A stretch of 64,000 nucleotides of DNA from Bufo bufo (Eukaryota; Chordata; Amphibia; Anura; Bufonidae): contig NC_053392.1 of NCBI RefSeq assembly GCF_905171765.1, positions 403,359,399 to 403,423,398 of the forward strand. Direction: 5' to 3'. Below the pieces are notes generated by a model. That model was not told where the DNA came from, ran no database searches, and saw only the letters and a list, made by a program, of their open reading frames with translations. This document shows positions 53,701 through 63,284 of this stretch, in pieces. The number at the start of each line of letters is the position of its first letter. The stretch's first letter is position 1. Position numbers and translations under genes: made by a program.

Positions 53701-54008
53701 GACTCGACCGACAGGTAGCAGACTACCTCGCCTTAACAGCAGATATCGACACTCTGAGGAGCAATGAACCCCTTCACTACTGGGTGTGCAGGCTTGACCT
53801 GTGGCCTGAGCTATCCCAGTTTGCGATAGAACTTCTGGCCTGCCCTGCTTCAAGTGTCCTGTCAGAAAGGAGCTTCAGTGCAGCAGGAGGCATTGTCACT
53901 GACAAGAGAAGTCGCCTCGGTCAAAAAAGTGTTGATTACCTCACCTTCATAAAGATGAATGAGGCATGGATCCCGAAGGGACTGACAGTGGGGGATACGT
54001 TTGACTAA
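50760..54008 (+). CDS. BED-finger hAT transposase, intact (1082 aa)
   Basis: Unbroken frame from ATG 50760 (after a run of ten A) to TAA. It should bind the element ends and perform hAT cut-and-paste with 8-bp TSDs. Residues 1-20 are basic (MTGRGRPPRRGRRGRG, AT-hook-like, possible nuclear signal). 95-190 is acidic. The BED zinc finger is at 238-288 (W242, C257, C260, H281, H285/286). Catalytic-domain marks: D443 in HLTTDTWSAKHGQG, D580 in VVCDNGSNL, the C599/H602 pair in CMAHVLNL, R663-W664 in TRWNST, and the dimerisation block LACPASSVLSERSFSAAGG, where E1036 is the candidate catalytic Glu. A Glu-rich linker (755-806) sits in the insertion domain. It is longer than typical hAT transposases (600-800 aa) because of the N-terminal and linker expansions. 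The frameshifted hAT E copy shares the whole layout. Confidence 0.95.
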   Translation: MTGRGRPPRRGRRGRGAVISTVPGIMPSFQRPRTLNPKNSEDVVDWLRQDTQSSTASAKNLDAPSSSNSASVTCSQVTTHPPVATTTTATTAASLDPSEELFTHQLDAISDAQPLLPDDVDYGDMSQSGRITHMDVQCDDDDVVPAAASFAEVSDTSEAVDDDDVSTDATWVPARREEEGESSEGETERMRRRVGSRGRSSQGVSGTVRQHVSAPGVSQTARQSTHAVATTRMPSLQSSAVWHFFCVSASDKSNAICNLCQKKLSRGKSNTHLGTTALRRHMISHHKRLWDQHMSTSSTQTQSHHAPPGPASSATSTTAVLPAPSQPPATPSLTFSSSCSSAHSQVSVKDMFEHKKPMSQSHPLARRLTAGLTELLARQLLPYQLVESEAFKKFVAIGTPQWKVPGRNFFSKKAIPNLYHVIEKEVMASLAYSVGARVHLTTDTWSAKHGQGRYITYTAHWVNLLTADKHGMRGSAAELVTPPRLAGRPTATSSTPTPSSLISSSAESSSAAASGCTSTDSPQLPRGYSTSRIRQCNAILGLTCLKAESHTGPALLSALNAQVDQWLTPHQLEIGKVVCDNGSNLLAALNLGKLSHVPCMAHVLNLIVQRFVSKYPGLQDVLKQARKVCGHFRRSYTAMAHFSDIQRRNNMPVRRLICDSPTRWNSTLLMFDRLLQQEKAVNEYLYDRGARTASAELGIFLPRYWTLMRNACRLMRPFEEVTNLVSRTEGTISDLIPFVFFLERALRRVLDQAVDEREEEEEELWSPSPPETALSSSLAGPAATLEEEYEEEESEEECGGFEEEEDQPQQAPQGARCCHLSGTHGVVRGWGEEQTVNDISEDEEREMRSSASNLVQMGSFMLSCLLRDPRIKRIKENDLYWVTTLLDPRYKQKVAEMLQNYRKSERMQQFKTKLKNMLYTAYKGDVTAQQESNRGRGECNPPPTTAARTGRFTDVLLMEDMRSFFSPTHRHSPSGSSLRERLDRQVADYLALTADIDTLRSNEPLHYWVCRLDLWPELSQFAIELLACPASSVLSERSFSAAGGIVTDKRSRLGQKSVDYLTFIKMNEAWIPKGLTVGDTFD

Positions 54009-54880
54009 CAAAAGGCCTGATTACATGCCTTGGCCTCAAAATGGTCCCCACGCTACTGTATTTAATGTCTGCATACCGGATGACTTTCGTGAATTCTCCA
54101 CCACCAACTAGGGTTCAAGCCGTAATGTTTTAGTCACTTTTCTGCCTGGAAAACATAAATTTTTCCGGCCGCTGCTACAATAGCGTCTGCAACAGTGCCA
54201 TTATTTTTCAGGCATGTGTACATGCCTAATTCTTCTGTCCTATGGTGCAGCACTGTGGCTGCAAAAACAAACCAAAAAAAAAAGGCACATACAAGTGTCA
54301 ATTCCCCTTCGTGATCGTTACCTTGTTGTGGTGAAGGGGCTTGCGTATCACAATGAAGCAATCATCATCACCTCTATAAAAGTGTGTTGGCAATGTTGCC
54401 ACACCCCAGATGATAAGGCCGTTGCTTCATTATGGTCAGACCAAAAGCGATCGGGTGGCCACGCTACTAGACCCCCGGTATAAGCAGAAAGTGGCAGAAA
54501 TGTTACCAAATTACCAAAAGTCGGAAAGGATGCAGCAGTTCAAAACCAAACTAAAAAATATGCTTTACACAGCTTATAAGGGGGATGTCAATGGGGGATT
54601 CGACAATGGTTAATCAATTCGACCGGATAGGGTCCGTAACAGGGATTAAACTGATAGCAATAGTACTAGTTAAGACACCACTCATATAGGGTGTCACAGC
54701 ACATTGCTCTGTGCACGCGCAGTGCCCCAATTTGGGAGTAAGAGGACCGACCAAGCTGCTTTTTCCATCTCCCGGTTCCTGAAATCAATTCAGTTTAGTG
54801 TATGAGAGTTTGGTCTGTCACTGTGAAGGCAGTCGAAGGTACCCGGCCTAAATTTTTTTTCATAAAAGGCAATTCCTGAT
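54009..54880 (+). other. hAT D 3' region with transposase-derived fragments
   Basis: No complete gene. 54456-54591 is a nearly exact second copy of transposase codons 53403-53538 (TTLLDPRYKQKV to AYKGDV). 54838-54880 copies 51965-52005 (KVPGRNFF-like). Other parts match the 3' region of hAT E (32640-33110). Confidence 0.8.
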
Positions 54881-55740
54881 ATGGGACGTAACAGGGATTA
54901 AACTGATGAGAATAATACTACAGAAAATACCACTCATATCGGTGGAGGGAGCCAGCGTTTTTTTAACCATCTCCCCGTTCAAAAAATCTATTTAATAAAT
55001 GGCCCCCAGATTGGGGATGTTAGAGGGATTAAACTGATGAGAATAGTACTACAGAAAATACCACTCATATCGGGTGTGACAGTAAATTGCACGGCGCAGA
55101 TGCAGTCACCGTGGTTTAAAACAGAGTGGAGGGAGCCAGCGTTTTTTTAACCATCTCCCCGTTCGAAAAATCTATTCAATAAATGGCACCCAGATTGGGG
55201 ACGTTAGAGGGATTAAACTGATGAGAATAGTACTACAGAAAATACCACTCATATCGGGTGTGACAGTAAATTGCACGGCGCAGACGCAGTCACCGTGGTT
55301 TAAAACAGAGTGGAGGGAGCCAGGTTTTTTTTAACCATCTCCCCGTTCGAAAAATCTATTCAATAAATGGCACCCAGATTGGGGACGTTAGAGGGATTAA
55401 ACTGATGAGAATAGTACTACAGAAAATACCACTCATATCGGGTGTGACAGTAAATTGCACGGCGCAGACGCAGTCACCGTGGATTAAAACAGAGTGGAGG
55501 GAGCCAGCGTTTTTTTAACCATCTCCCCGTCCGAAAAATCTGTTTAATAAATGGCCCCCAGATTGGGGAGTCGGGGACGTTAGAGGGATTAAACTGATGA
55601 GAATAGTACTACAGAAAATACCACTCATATCGGGTGTGACAGTAAATTGCACGGCGCAGACGCAGTCACCGTGGATAAAAACAAAGGGGAGGGAGCCAGC
55701 GTTTTTTTAACCATCTCCCCGTTCGAAAAATCAATTCAAT
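54881..55740 (+). repeat. hAT D 3' subterminal tandem repeats
   Basis: Four to five units of about 184 bp: GAGGGATTAAACTGATGAGAATAGTACTACAGAAAATACCACTCATATCGGGTGTGACAG plus TTGCACGGCGCAGACGCAGTCACCGTGG and GGAGGGAGCCAGCG. The word GATTAAACTGATGAG starts at about 55027, 55211, 55394 and 55587. The hAT E copy has older, fewer units. Confidence 0.9.
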
Positions 55741-56311
55741 TGACCTTTCGGGGACCCTTGGTGTTGTACGTGGCTGGGTGGAGGAAGAAACCTTCAATGA
55801 CATCACCGGGACGTGGCTAGCTTGGTATCCAACCTTGTGCAAATGGGGAGTTTGCGGTTGTGCAAATGAACTGTTTGCGGTGCATTAAAAGGGGAGTTTG
55901 GTCTGTCAATGTCTGTGATGCGGGCGTAACCCTTACACTACCTGATCGATACAACATCATACCTGATCGTATACACACACTGGATGTTTTAAAGCACGTT
56001 ATTCCAAACAATTTAGGAATGTTAGTTGATTTATGCCCTTTATGGATTAAAACCCGACTCTGCGTCCACTACGTAATTTTCCATGGGAGTTTTGCCATAG
56101 ATCCCCCTCCGGCATGCCACAGTCCAGGTGTTAGACCCCTTGAAACAACTTTCTCATCACTATTGTGGCCAGAAAGAGTCCCTGTGGGTTTTAAAATTCG
56201 CCTGTCTATTGAAGTCTATGGCGGTTCGCCCGGTTCGCCAGTTCGCGAACATTTGCGGAAGTTCGCGTTCGCTGTTCGCGAACTGAAAATTTTATGTTCG
56301 CGACATCACTA
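55741..56311 (+). other. hAT D right end
   Basis: 55742-55850 is a third, diverged fragment of transposase codons (GDPWCCTWLGG in a shifted frame, equal to the GVVRGWGEEQTVNDIS region at 53220-53280). The terminal 200 bp are rich in GTTCGC/GCGAAC and match 31324-31560 of hAT E inverted. Confidence 0.75.
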
Positions 56312-57075
56312 GAGGGAAACGCCAAATGGAAAAGGATTTAGGAAAACTAGAAGAATGGTCAGAACTCTGGCAACTGAAATTTAATGTGGATAAGTGCAAG
56401 ATAATGCACCTGGGGCGTAAAAACCCAAGGGCAGAATATAGAATATTTGGCACAGTCCTGACCTCAGTATCTGAGGAAAGGGATTTAGGAGTAATTATTT
56501 CAGAAGACTTAAAGGTGGGAAGACAATGTAATAGAGCAGCACGAAATGCCAGCACAATGCTTGGATGTATAAGGAGAGGTATAAGCAGTAGAAAGAGTGA
56601 AGTGCTTATGCCGCTGTACAGAACACTGGTGAGACCTCACTTGGAGTATTGTGCGCAGTACTGGAGGCCATATCTCCAGAAGGATATAGATACTCTAGAG
56701 AGAGTTCAGAGAAGAGCTACTAAACTAGTACATGGATTGCAGGATAAAACTTACCAGGAAAGGTTAAAGGACCTTAATATGTATAGCTTGGAAGAAAGAA
56801 GAGACAGAGGGGATATGATAGAAACTTTTAAATACATAAAGGGAATCAACTCGGTAAAGGAGGAGAGCATATTTAAAAGACGAAAAACTACCACAAGAGG
56901 ACACAGTTTTAAATTAGAGGGGCAAAGGTTTAAAAGTAATATAAGGAAGTATTACTTTACTGAGAGAGTAGTGGATGCATGGAATAGCCTTCCTGCAGAA
57001 GTGGTAGCTGCAAATACAGTGAAGGGGTTTAAGCATGCATGGGATAGGCATAAGGCTATCCTTCATATAAGATAG
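56312..57075 (+). CDS. LINE pol C-terminal part
   Basis: Continues in phase from the frame ending at 46770. RT thumb and C-terminal region: KDLGKLEEWSELWQLKFNVDKCKIMHLG, ERDLGVIISEDLK, RNASTMLGCIRRG, LMPLYRTLVRPHLEYCAQYW, LERVQRRATKLVHGL, YFTERVVDAWNSLPAEVV. These blocks are diagnostic of the CR1/L2/Rex group. Stop at 57073-57075, about 90 bp before the 3' end. Intact on its own but cut from the catalytic half by hAT D. Confidence 0.92.
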
Positions 57076-57168
57076 GGCCAGGGACTATTCATAGGATTTA
57101 GATATATTGGGCAGACTAGATGGGCCAAATGGTTCTTATCTGCCGACACATTCTATGTTTCTATGTTA

Positions 57169-58208
57169 GGGCCAGATTAGACAGTGATTAACTCTGCAAA
57201 AACACTTAATTCAGTGATCGATCTACAGCTGTGGATCATTGAACTGCTGCTATTTAATTGCTCACTGTTTTTAGGCTGCCCAGAGCGTTTTTATGTCACT
57301 TGGCCTGATACAGCAGAAAAAAAATATTTAGGGGATTGCTAAATTGGGAATTGTATTCAACCCAGAACAAAAACTTGTGCTTCGGCAGACAGCAGACAGT
57401 ATTACAATTGGCTAGCCACAGCTGAAACACCAGATTTAGGGTACTGCTATTTTGGCCAATTGTATTTCACCCCTCAATAAAATAGCAAGCACAGCCAAGC
57501 CCCTGATGTAGGATATAGCAAAAAAATAACCACACTATTGATGGTTAAATGGACTTGGTGGCAGCTTGTGCTGGCGCACCACAAGACACAAGATGGCCAA
57601 CTTTAAATCTATCCATAAAAGGGTATATTAGATTGAAGGTGCGGATAGGGTCATCCTCGATAACTTCACACTCTACCGTGCATCTCCAAGTCTAATTCTG
57701 TCCGTAAACGTATACCTGTTATCCAGCGCCTAAATACTAAGCCTACAATTTATATTCAGCTAAATCTGTTGATACTGCTGTGGCTGGTCAATCTATTTAG
57801 TGTCTGCCAAAGCACAGTTTTTGTTCTGGGTTGAAATACAATTCCCAACTTAGAGCAGAAACCACAAATTTAGGGAATTACTATCAGGCCAAGGTTAAAT
57901 CTATCCATAAAAGGGTATATTAGATTGAAGGTGCGGATAGTGTCATCCTCAATAACTTCACACGCTACCGTGCATTTCCAAGTTTAAATAATTCTGTCCG
58001 TAAACGCATACCTGTCACCCAGCGCCTAAATAATAGGCCTAAAATTTATATTCAGCTAAATCTGTCGTTACTGTTGTGCCTGTATTAGTGTAATACGGTA
58101 CCTAAATAGATAGCCAGATAGTGTTAGGTGCCTGTAAAAAAAAGGCCTGAATTTGAATTCAATACATTGGCCCAAATATTTTTTTTCTTATTGTGGTGAA
58201 CGGTAACA
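57169..58208 (+). other. hAT C leader region
   Basis: Upstream of the hAT C transposase. It contains a duplicated segment: AAATCTATCCATAAAAGGGTATATTAGATTGAAGGTGCGGATAG-GTCATCCTC at 57605 and 57897, with TCTGTCCGTAAACG-ATACCTGT following each. It occupies the same place as the tandem arrays of hAT B and F but is a different sequence. No gene. Confidence 0.6.
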
Positions 58209-61200
58209 ATGAGGAAAACATCTAGTAAGGGACGCGGACATGGTCGTGGTGGTGTTAGTGGACCCTCTGGTGCTGGGAGAGGACGTGGCCGTTCTGCCAC
58301 AGCCACACGTCCTAGTGAACCAACTACCTCAGGTCCCAGTAGCCAGCAGAATTTACAGCAATATTTGGTGGGGCCCAATACCGTTCTAAGGATGGTAAGG
58401 CCTGAGCAGGTACAGGCATTAGTCAATTGGGTGGCAGACAGTGGATTCAGCACGTTCACATTATCTCCCACCCAGTCTTCTGCAGAAAGCGCACAGATGG
58501 CGCATGAAAACCAAGCCCATCAGTCTGTCACATCACCCCCATGCATATCAGGGAAACTGTCTGAGCCTCAAGTTATGCAGCAGTCTCTTATGCTGTTTGA
58601 AGACTCTGCTGCCAGGGTTTCCCAATGGCATCCACCTAGCCCTTCCCCAGGGGTGGAAGAGATAGAATGCACTAACGCACAACCACTTATGTTTCCTAAT
58701 GATGAGGACATGGGAATACCACCTCAGCATGTCTCTGATGATGACGAAACACAGGTGCCAACTGCTGCGTCTTTCTGCAGTGTGCAGACTGAACAGGAGG
58801 TCAGGGAGGAGGACTGGGTGGAAGACAATGCAGGGGACGATGAGGTCCTAGACCCCACATGGAATGAAGGTCATGCCACTGACTTTCAGAATTCGGAGGA
58901 AGAGGCAGTGGTGAGACCGAGCCAAGAGCGTTGCAATAGAGGGAGCAGTGGGCAAAAGAAGAACACCCACCGCCAAGAGAGTCCGTCTGCTATTGGCCAC
59001 CGCCATCTGGGACCCAGCACCCCGAAGGCAGCTTCAAGTAGTTCCCTGGCGTGGCAGTTCTTCAAACAATGTGCTGACGACAAGACCTGAGTGGTTTGCA
59101 CGCTGTGCCATCAGAGCCTGAAGCGAGGCATTAGCGTTCTGAACCTTAGCACAACCTGCATGACCAGGCACCTGCATGCAAAGCATGAACTGCAGTGGAG
59201 TAAACACCTTAAAAACAAGGAACTCACTCAGGCTCCCCCTGCTACCTCTTCTGCTGCTGCCGCCTCGGCCTCTTCCTCCGCCTCTGGAGGAACGTTGGCA
59301 CCTGCCGCCCAGCAAACAGAGGATGTACCACCACCACCTGCGTCACCAAGCATCTCAACCATGTCACACGGCAGCGTTCAGCTCTCCATCTCACAAACAT
59401 TTGAGAGAAAGCGTAAATTCCAACCTAGCCACCCTCGATCTAAACTACTGCCATTTCTAAACTACTGGCCTATGAAATGCTGTCATTCAGGCTGGTGGAC
59501 ACAGACAGCTTCAAACAGCTCATGTCGCTTGCTGTCCCACAGTATGTTGTTCCCAGCCGCCACTACTTCTCCAAGAGAGCCGTGCCTTCCCTGCACAACC
59601 AAGTATCCGATAAAATCAAGTGTGCACTGCGGAACGCCATCTGTGGCAAGGTCCACCTAACCACAGATACGTGGACCAGTAAGCACGGCCAGGGACGCTA
59701 TATCTCCCTAACTGCACACTGGGTAAATGTAGTGGCGGCTGGGCCCCAGGCGGAGAGCTGTTTGGCGCACGTCCTTCCGCCGCCAAGGATCGCAGGGCAA
59801 CATTCTTTGCCTCCTCCTCCTACTCGGCTTCCTCCTCCTCTTCTCCCACCTGCTCATCCAGTCAGCCACACACCTTCACCACCAACTTCAGCACAGCCCG
59901 GGGTATACGTCAGCAGGACATTCTGAAACTCATATGTTTGGGGGACAGGCCCCACACCGCACAGGAGTTGTGGCGGGGTATAGAACAACAGACCGACGAG
60001 TGGTTGCTGCCGGTGAGCCTCAAGCCCGGCCTGGTGGTGTGCGATAATGGGCGAAATCTCGTTGCAGCTCTGGGACTAGCCGGTTTGACGCACATCCCTT
60101 GCCTGGCGCATGTGCTGAATTTGGTGGTGCAGAAGTTTATTCACAACTACCCCGACATGTCAGAGCTGCTGCATAAAGTGCGGGCCGTCTGTTCGCGCTT
60201 CCGGCGTTCACATCCTGCCGCTGCTCGCCTGTCTGCGCTACACCGTAACTTCGGCCTTCCCGCTCACCGCCTCATATGCGACGTGCCCACCAGGTGGAAC
60301 TCCACCTTGCACATGCTGGACAGACTGTGCGAGCAGCAGCAGGCCATAGTGGAGTTTCAGCTGCTGCACGCACGGGTCAGTCGCACTGCGGAACAGCACC
60401 ACTTCACCACCAATGACTGGGCCTCCATGCGAGACCTGTGTGCCCTGTTGCGCTGTTTCGAGTACTCCACCAACATGGCCAGTGGCGATGACGCCGTTAT
60501 CAGCGTTACAATACCACTTCTATGTCTCCTTGAGAAAACACTTAGGGCGATGATGGAAGAGGAGGTGGCCCAGGAGGAAGAGGAGGAAGAGGAGGAAGAG
60601 GGGTCATTTTTAGCACTTTCAGGCCAGTCTTTTCGAAGTGACACAGAGGGAGGTTTTTTGCAACACCAGAGGCCAGGTACAAATGTGGCCAGAAAGGGCC
60701 CACTACTGGAGGATGAGGATGAGGAGGAGGAGGATGAGGATGAAGCATGTTCACAGCGGGGTGGCACCCAAAGCTGCTCGGGCCCATCACTGGTGCGTGG
60801 CTGGGGGGAAACGCAGGACGATGACGATACACCTCCCACAGAGGACAGCTTGTCCTTACCTCTGGGCAGCCTGGCACACATGAGCGACTACATGCTGCAG
60901 TGCCTGCACAGCGACAGCAGAGTTGCCCACATTTTAACGTGTGCGGACTACTGGGTTGCCACCCTGCTGGATCCCCGGTACAAAGACAATGTGCCCACCT
61001 TACTTCCTGCACTGGAGCGTGATAGGAAGATGCGTGAGTACAAGCGCACTACATGCTGCAGTGCCTGCACAGCGACAGCAGAGTTGCCCACATTTTAACG
61101 TGTGCGGACTACTGGGTTGCCACCCTGCTGGATCCCCGGTACAAAGACAATGTGCCCACCTTACTTCCTGCACTGGAGCGTGATAGGAAGATGCGTGAGT

Positions 61201-61740
61201 ACAAGCGCACGTTGGTAGACGCGCTACTGAGAGCATTCCCAAATGTCACAGGGGAACAAGTGGAAGCCCAAGGCGAAGGCAGTGGAGGAGCAAGAGGTCG
61301 CCAACGCAGCTGTGTCACGGCCAGCTCCTCTGAGGGCAGGGTTAGCATGGCAGACATGTGAAAAAGTTTTGTCAACACGCCACAGCTAACTGCACCACCA
61401 CCTGATACGGAACGTGTTAGCAGGAGGCAACATTTCACTAACATGGTGGAACAGTACGTGTGCACACCCCTCCACGTACTGACTGATGGCTCGGCCCCAT
61501 TCAACTTCTGGGTCTCCAAATTGTCCACGTGGCCAGAGCTAGCCTTTTATGCCTTGGAGGTGCTGGCCTGCTCGGCGGCCAGCGTTTTGTCTGAACGTGT
61601 ATTCAGCACGCCAGGGGGCGTTATTACAGACAAACGCAGCCGCCTGTCTACATACAGCCAATGTGGACAAGCTGACGTTCATAAAAATGAACCAAGCATG
61701 GATCCCACAGGACCTGTCCATCCCTTGTGCAGATTAGACA
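58209..61740 (+). pseudogene. hAT C transposase (family 2, broken)
   Basis: Starts MRKTSSKGRGHGRGG at ATG 58209. The first 293 codons are open: NLQQYLVGPNTVLRMVRPEQVQ, acidic region, then SLAWQFFKQCADDKT at the BED finger, cut by a TGA at 59088 inside it; the finger continues as VCTLCHQSL and CMTRHLHAKH. Frameshift near 59450; HLTTDTWTSKHGQG (first Asp); another frameshift near 59925; VVCDNGRNL (second Asp, about 60035-60060), IPCLAHVLNLVVQ, VPTRWNST, FEYSTNMASGD, a Glu-rich linker, CADYWVATLLDPRYKDN. A 161-bp tandem duplication (60887-61047 and 61048-61208) repeats this part and shifts the frame. A TGA at about 61358 and a frameshift near 61660 follow; LACSAASVLSERVFSTPGG is recognisable. 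Inactive. Confidence 0.93.
60887..61208 (+). repeat. 161-bp tandem duplication in the hAT C transposase
   Basis: Starting ACTACATGCTGCAGTGCCTG, the block 60887-61047 is repeated without visible differences at 61048-61208. The 161-bp length is not a multiple of three, so it alone would destroy the frame. The lack of divergence suggests it is recent. Confidence 0.92.
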
Positions 61741-62399
61741 TTAACTACCTCCCCTTAACCATATATTATTGTACTCCTGGGCACTTCCTCAGTTAATCCT
61801 ATTTTTATTTTCATTTTACCATTATATTGCGGGGCAACCCAAAGTTGAATGAACCTCTCCTCTGTCTGGGTGCCGGGGCCTAAAAATATCTGACAGTGGC
61901 CTGTTCCAGTGTTGGGTGACGTGAAGCATGTTTCTCTGCTATAACATGAAGCCTGATTCTCTGCTATGAGACCTTTCTCCTCTGTCTGGGTGCCGGGGCC
62001 TAAATATCTGACAATGGACTGTTACAGTTTTGGCTGACGTGAAGCCTGATTCTCTGCTATGACATGAAGACTGATTCTCTGCTATGACATGAAGACTGAT
62101 TCTCTGCTGACATGAAGCCTGAATCTCTGTTATGGGACCTCTCTCCTCTGTCTGGGTGCCGGGGCCTAAATATATGACAATGGACTGTTCCAGTTTTGGC
62201 TGACGTGAAGCCTGATTCTCTGCTATGGGACCTCTCTCCAATTGATATTGGTTAATTTTTATTTATTTTATTTTTATTTTAATTCATTTCCCTATCCACA
62301 TTTGTTTGCAGGGGATTTAACTACATTTTGCTGCCTTTTGCAGCCCTCTAGCCCTTTCCTGGGCTGTTTTACAGCCTTTTTAGTGCCGAAAAGTTTGGG
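61741..62399 (+). repeat. hAT C 3' subterminal repeats
   Basis: Three units of about 115-160 bp with CTCTCCTCTGTCTGGGTGCCGGGGCCTAAA (61855, 61976, 62149), GACAATGGACTGTTCCAGTTTTGGCTGACGTGAAGCCTGATTCTCTGCTATG, with small extra copies of GACATGAAGACTGATTCTCTGCTAT. No proline-codon-rich stretch is found here, unlike in A, B and F. Confidence 0.82.
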
Positions 62400-62530
62400 T
62401 CCCCATTGTCTTCAATGGGGTTCGGGTTCGGGACAAAGTTCGGGTCGGGTTCGGATCCCGAACCCGAACATTTCCGGGAAGTTCGGCCGAACTTCTCGAA
62501 CCCGAACATCCAGGCGTTCGCTCAACTCTA
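62400..62530. repeat. hAT C right terminal region
   Basis: GGGTTCGGGTTCGGGACAAAGTTCGGGTC and CCGAACCCGAACATTTCC palindromes, ending GCGTTCGCTCAACTCTA at 62530 next to the TSD. Confidence 0.88.
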
Positions 62531-62538
62531 AAGATGAC

Positions 62539-63000
62539 CATTCCTCCTGATTTTCAGACACAAAACACCTAAGGTAAGTCTCTAGGTTTTGGTAGGTGCA
62601 TTCAGTCTGGCTGTTCGACTGTGGATGGAAGGCTGAGGAAAAGGAGAAATGTACCCCAAGACGAGAATAAAAAGCTCTCCAGAATTTAGAAATAAACTGG
62701 GTTCTACAATCCAAAACAACACTGGAAGTGACCCCGTGAAACGTCACTATTTCACTGATAAAAACCTAAGCCAGGGTTCTAGCATTTGGAAACGCGGGTA
62801 AGGAAATGAAATGCACCATGTTACTGAACCTGTCTACTACTACTACCAGGATAACAGTTTTACCCGCAGATACAGGTAGGTCAGTAATGAAATCCATCAA
62901 CAGGCGTGTCCATGATCTGTTGGGAATGACCAGTGGGAACAGAGACCCCGCCGGATGAGTATGAGTGACTTTAGCGCATGCATAAGTTGTACAGGTAGAC
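62539..63000 (-). pseudogene. Gypsy 2 integrase core
   Basis: High to low: PAGSLFPLVIPNRSWTRLLMDFITDLP with the first catalytic Asp (about 62890-62905), VVVVDRFSNMVHFISLP, a stop near 62765, then a VVLDCRTQFISKFWRAFYSRLGV stretch in which SDRGTQF is changed to LDCRTQF (the second Asp is shifted in context), HPQSNSQTECTYQNLE, where GQTER has become SQTEC, and RCFVSENQEEW up to the hAT C TSD. Damaged catalytic motifs and a stop: inactive. Confidence 0.85.
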
Positions 63001-63284
63001 ACAAAATCAACTACATTTACAAGTGTAAATGTTCCAGCTCACCATACATGTTCGGTGCACGGAGTGGACCGGACCCATCCATTTCACAACTGAATAAATT
63101 CGAAAATCTCCAGCATCCGAATAAAATGTAGTCTTTATCTCGGTACCAGTTAAAAGTACATATATAAGACTTCACCACCCTCCATAGCAGGTTAACATGT
63201 TTCGCAATGTTCTTAATCATAACCTTCTGACGTGTGTAACACCTGGGTAGAAGTAACCAACGTCCACCACAAAATCAACTACAT
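63000..63284 (-). mobile_element. Short insertion with 17-bp TSD (Penelope-derived, decayed hammerhead)
   Basis: 251 bp (63017-63267) flanked by a perfect 17-bp duplication CACAAAATCAACTACAT (63000-63016 and 63268-63284). On the minus strand, 63190-63224 reads GGTTATGATTAAGAAC...GCGAAACATGTTAACC: stem I GGTT/AACC, a core TGATTA with two changes from CUGANGA, GAAA, and a minimal stem III ACATGT. Downstream is GACTACATTTTATTCGGATGC. The long TSD and hammerhead-like layout suggest a non-autonomous Penelope-type insertion. Confidence 0.6.

Larger units (their letters stand above)
46763..56319 (+). mobile_element. hAT element D (family 1), apparently intact
   Basis: Element 46771-56311, 9541 bp, with a perfect 8-bp TSD GAGGGAAA (46763-46770 and 56312-56319). 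Ends: TAGAGATGGCCCGAACTATCC left; inverted TAGTGATGTCGCGAACATAAAATTTTC right; the ends are only partly alike. Layout: terminal region, 3.5-kb tandem array, an unbroken transposase (50760-54008) and a 2.3-kb subterminal region. Intact transposase, intact TSD and both ends make it the best candidate for an autonomous element in the window. Confidence 0.95.
44981..57168 (+). mobile_element. CR1/L2-group LINE (5'-truncated), split by hAT D
   Basis: Non-LTR retrotransposon at 44986-46770 and 56312-57163. The 3' end is ACATTCTATGTTTCTATG, the tail of this family. A short TSD TGTTA lies at 44981-44985 and 57164-57168; hAT C sequence resumes after it. Truncated inside the endonuclease domain. Its reading frame is continuous across the hAT D insertion, so the LINE was open when hAT D arrived. 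Confidence 0.88.
44653..62538 (+). mobile_element. hAT element C (family 2), 17.9 kb with nested insertions
   Basis: Element 44661-62530 flanked by a perfect 8-bp TSD AAGATGAC (44653-44660 and 62531-62538). Left end TAGGGATGAGCGAACCCGAAC, right end inverted TAGAGTTGAGCGAACGCC. It is inserted in the integrase region of Gypsy 2. Its own DNA is 44661-44985 and 57164-62530; the rest is a LINE that itself holds hAT D. The transposase is on the plus strand and broken. Confidence 0.95.

Noticed and set aside
50760..54008. Domesticated host ZBED-type gene
   Set aside because: The frame lies between matching hAT ends with a perfect 8-bp TSD, and a decayed sister copy exists in the same window. It is a transposase in its element, not a host gene.
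54895..55740. Repeated CTGATGAGAATAGTACTACAGAAA words in the hAT D 3' repeats as hammerhead ribozymes
   Set aside because: CTGATGA and GAAA are present, but the 13 bases between cannot form a stem II, no complementary stem I flanks them, and the related hAT E units have lost the core (CTGATAGG). Chance similarity.
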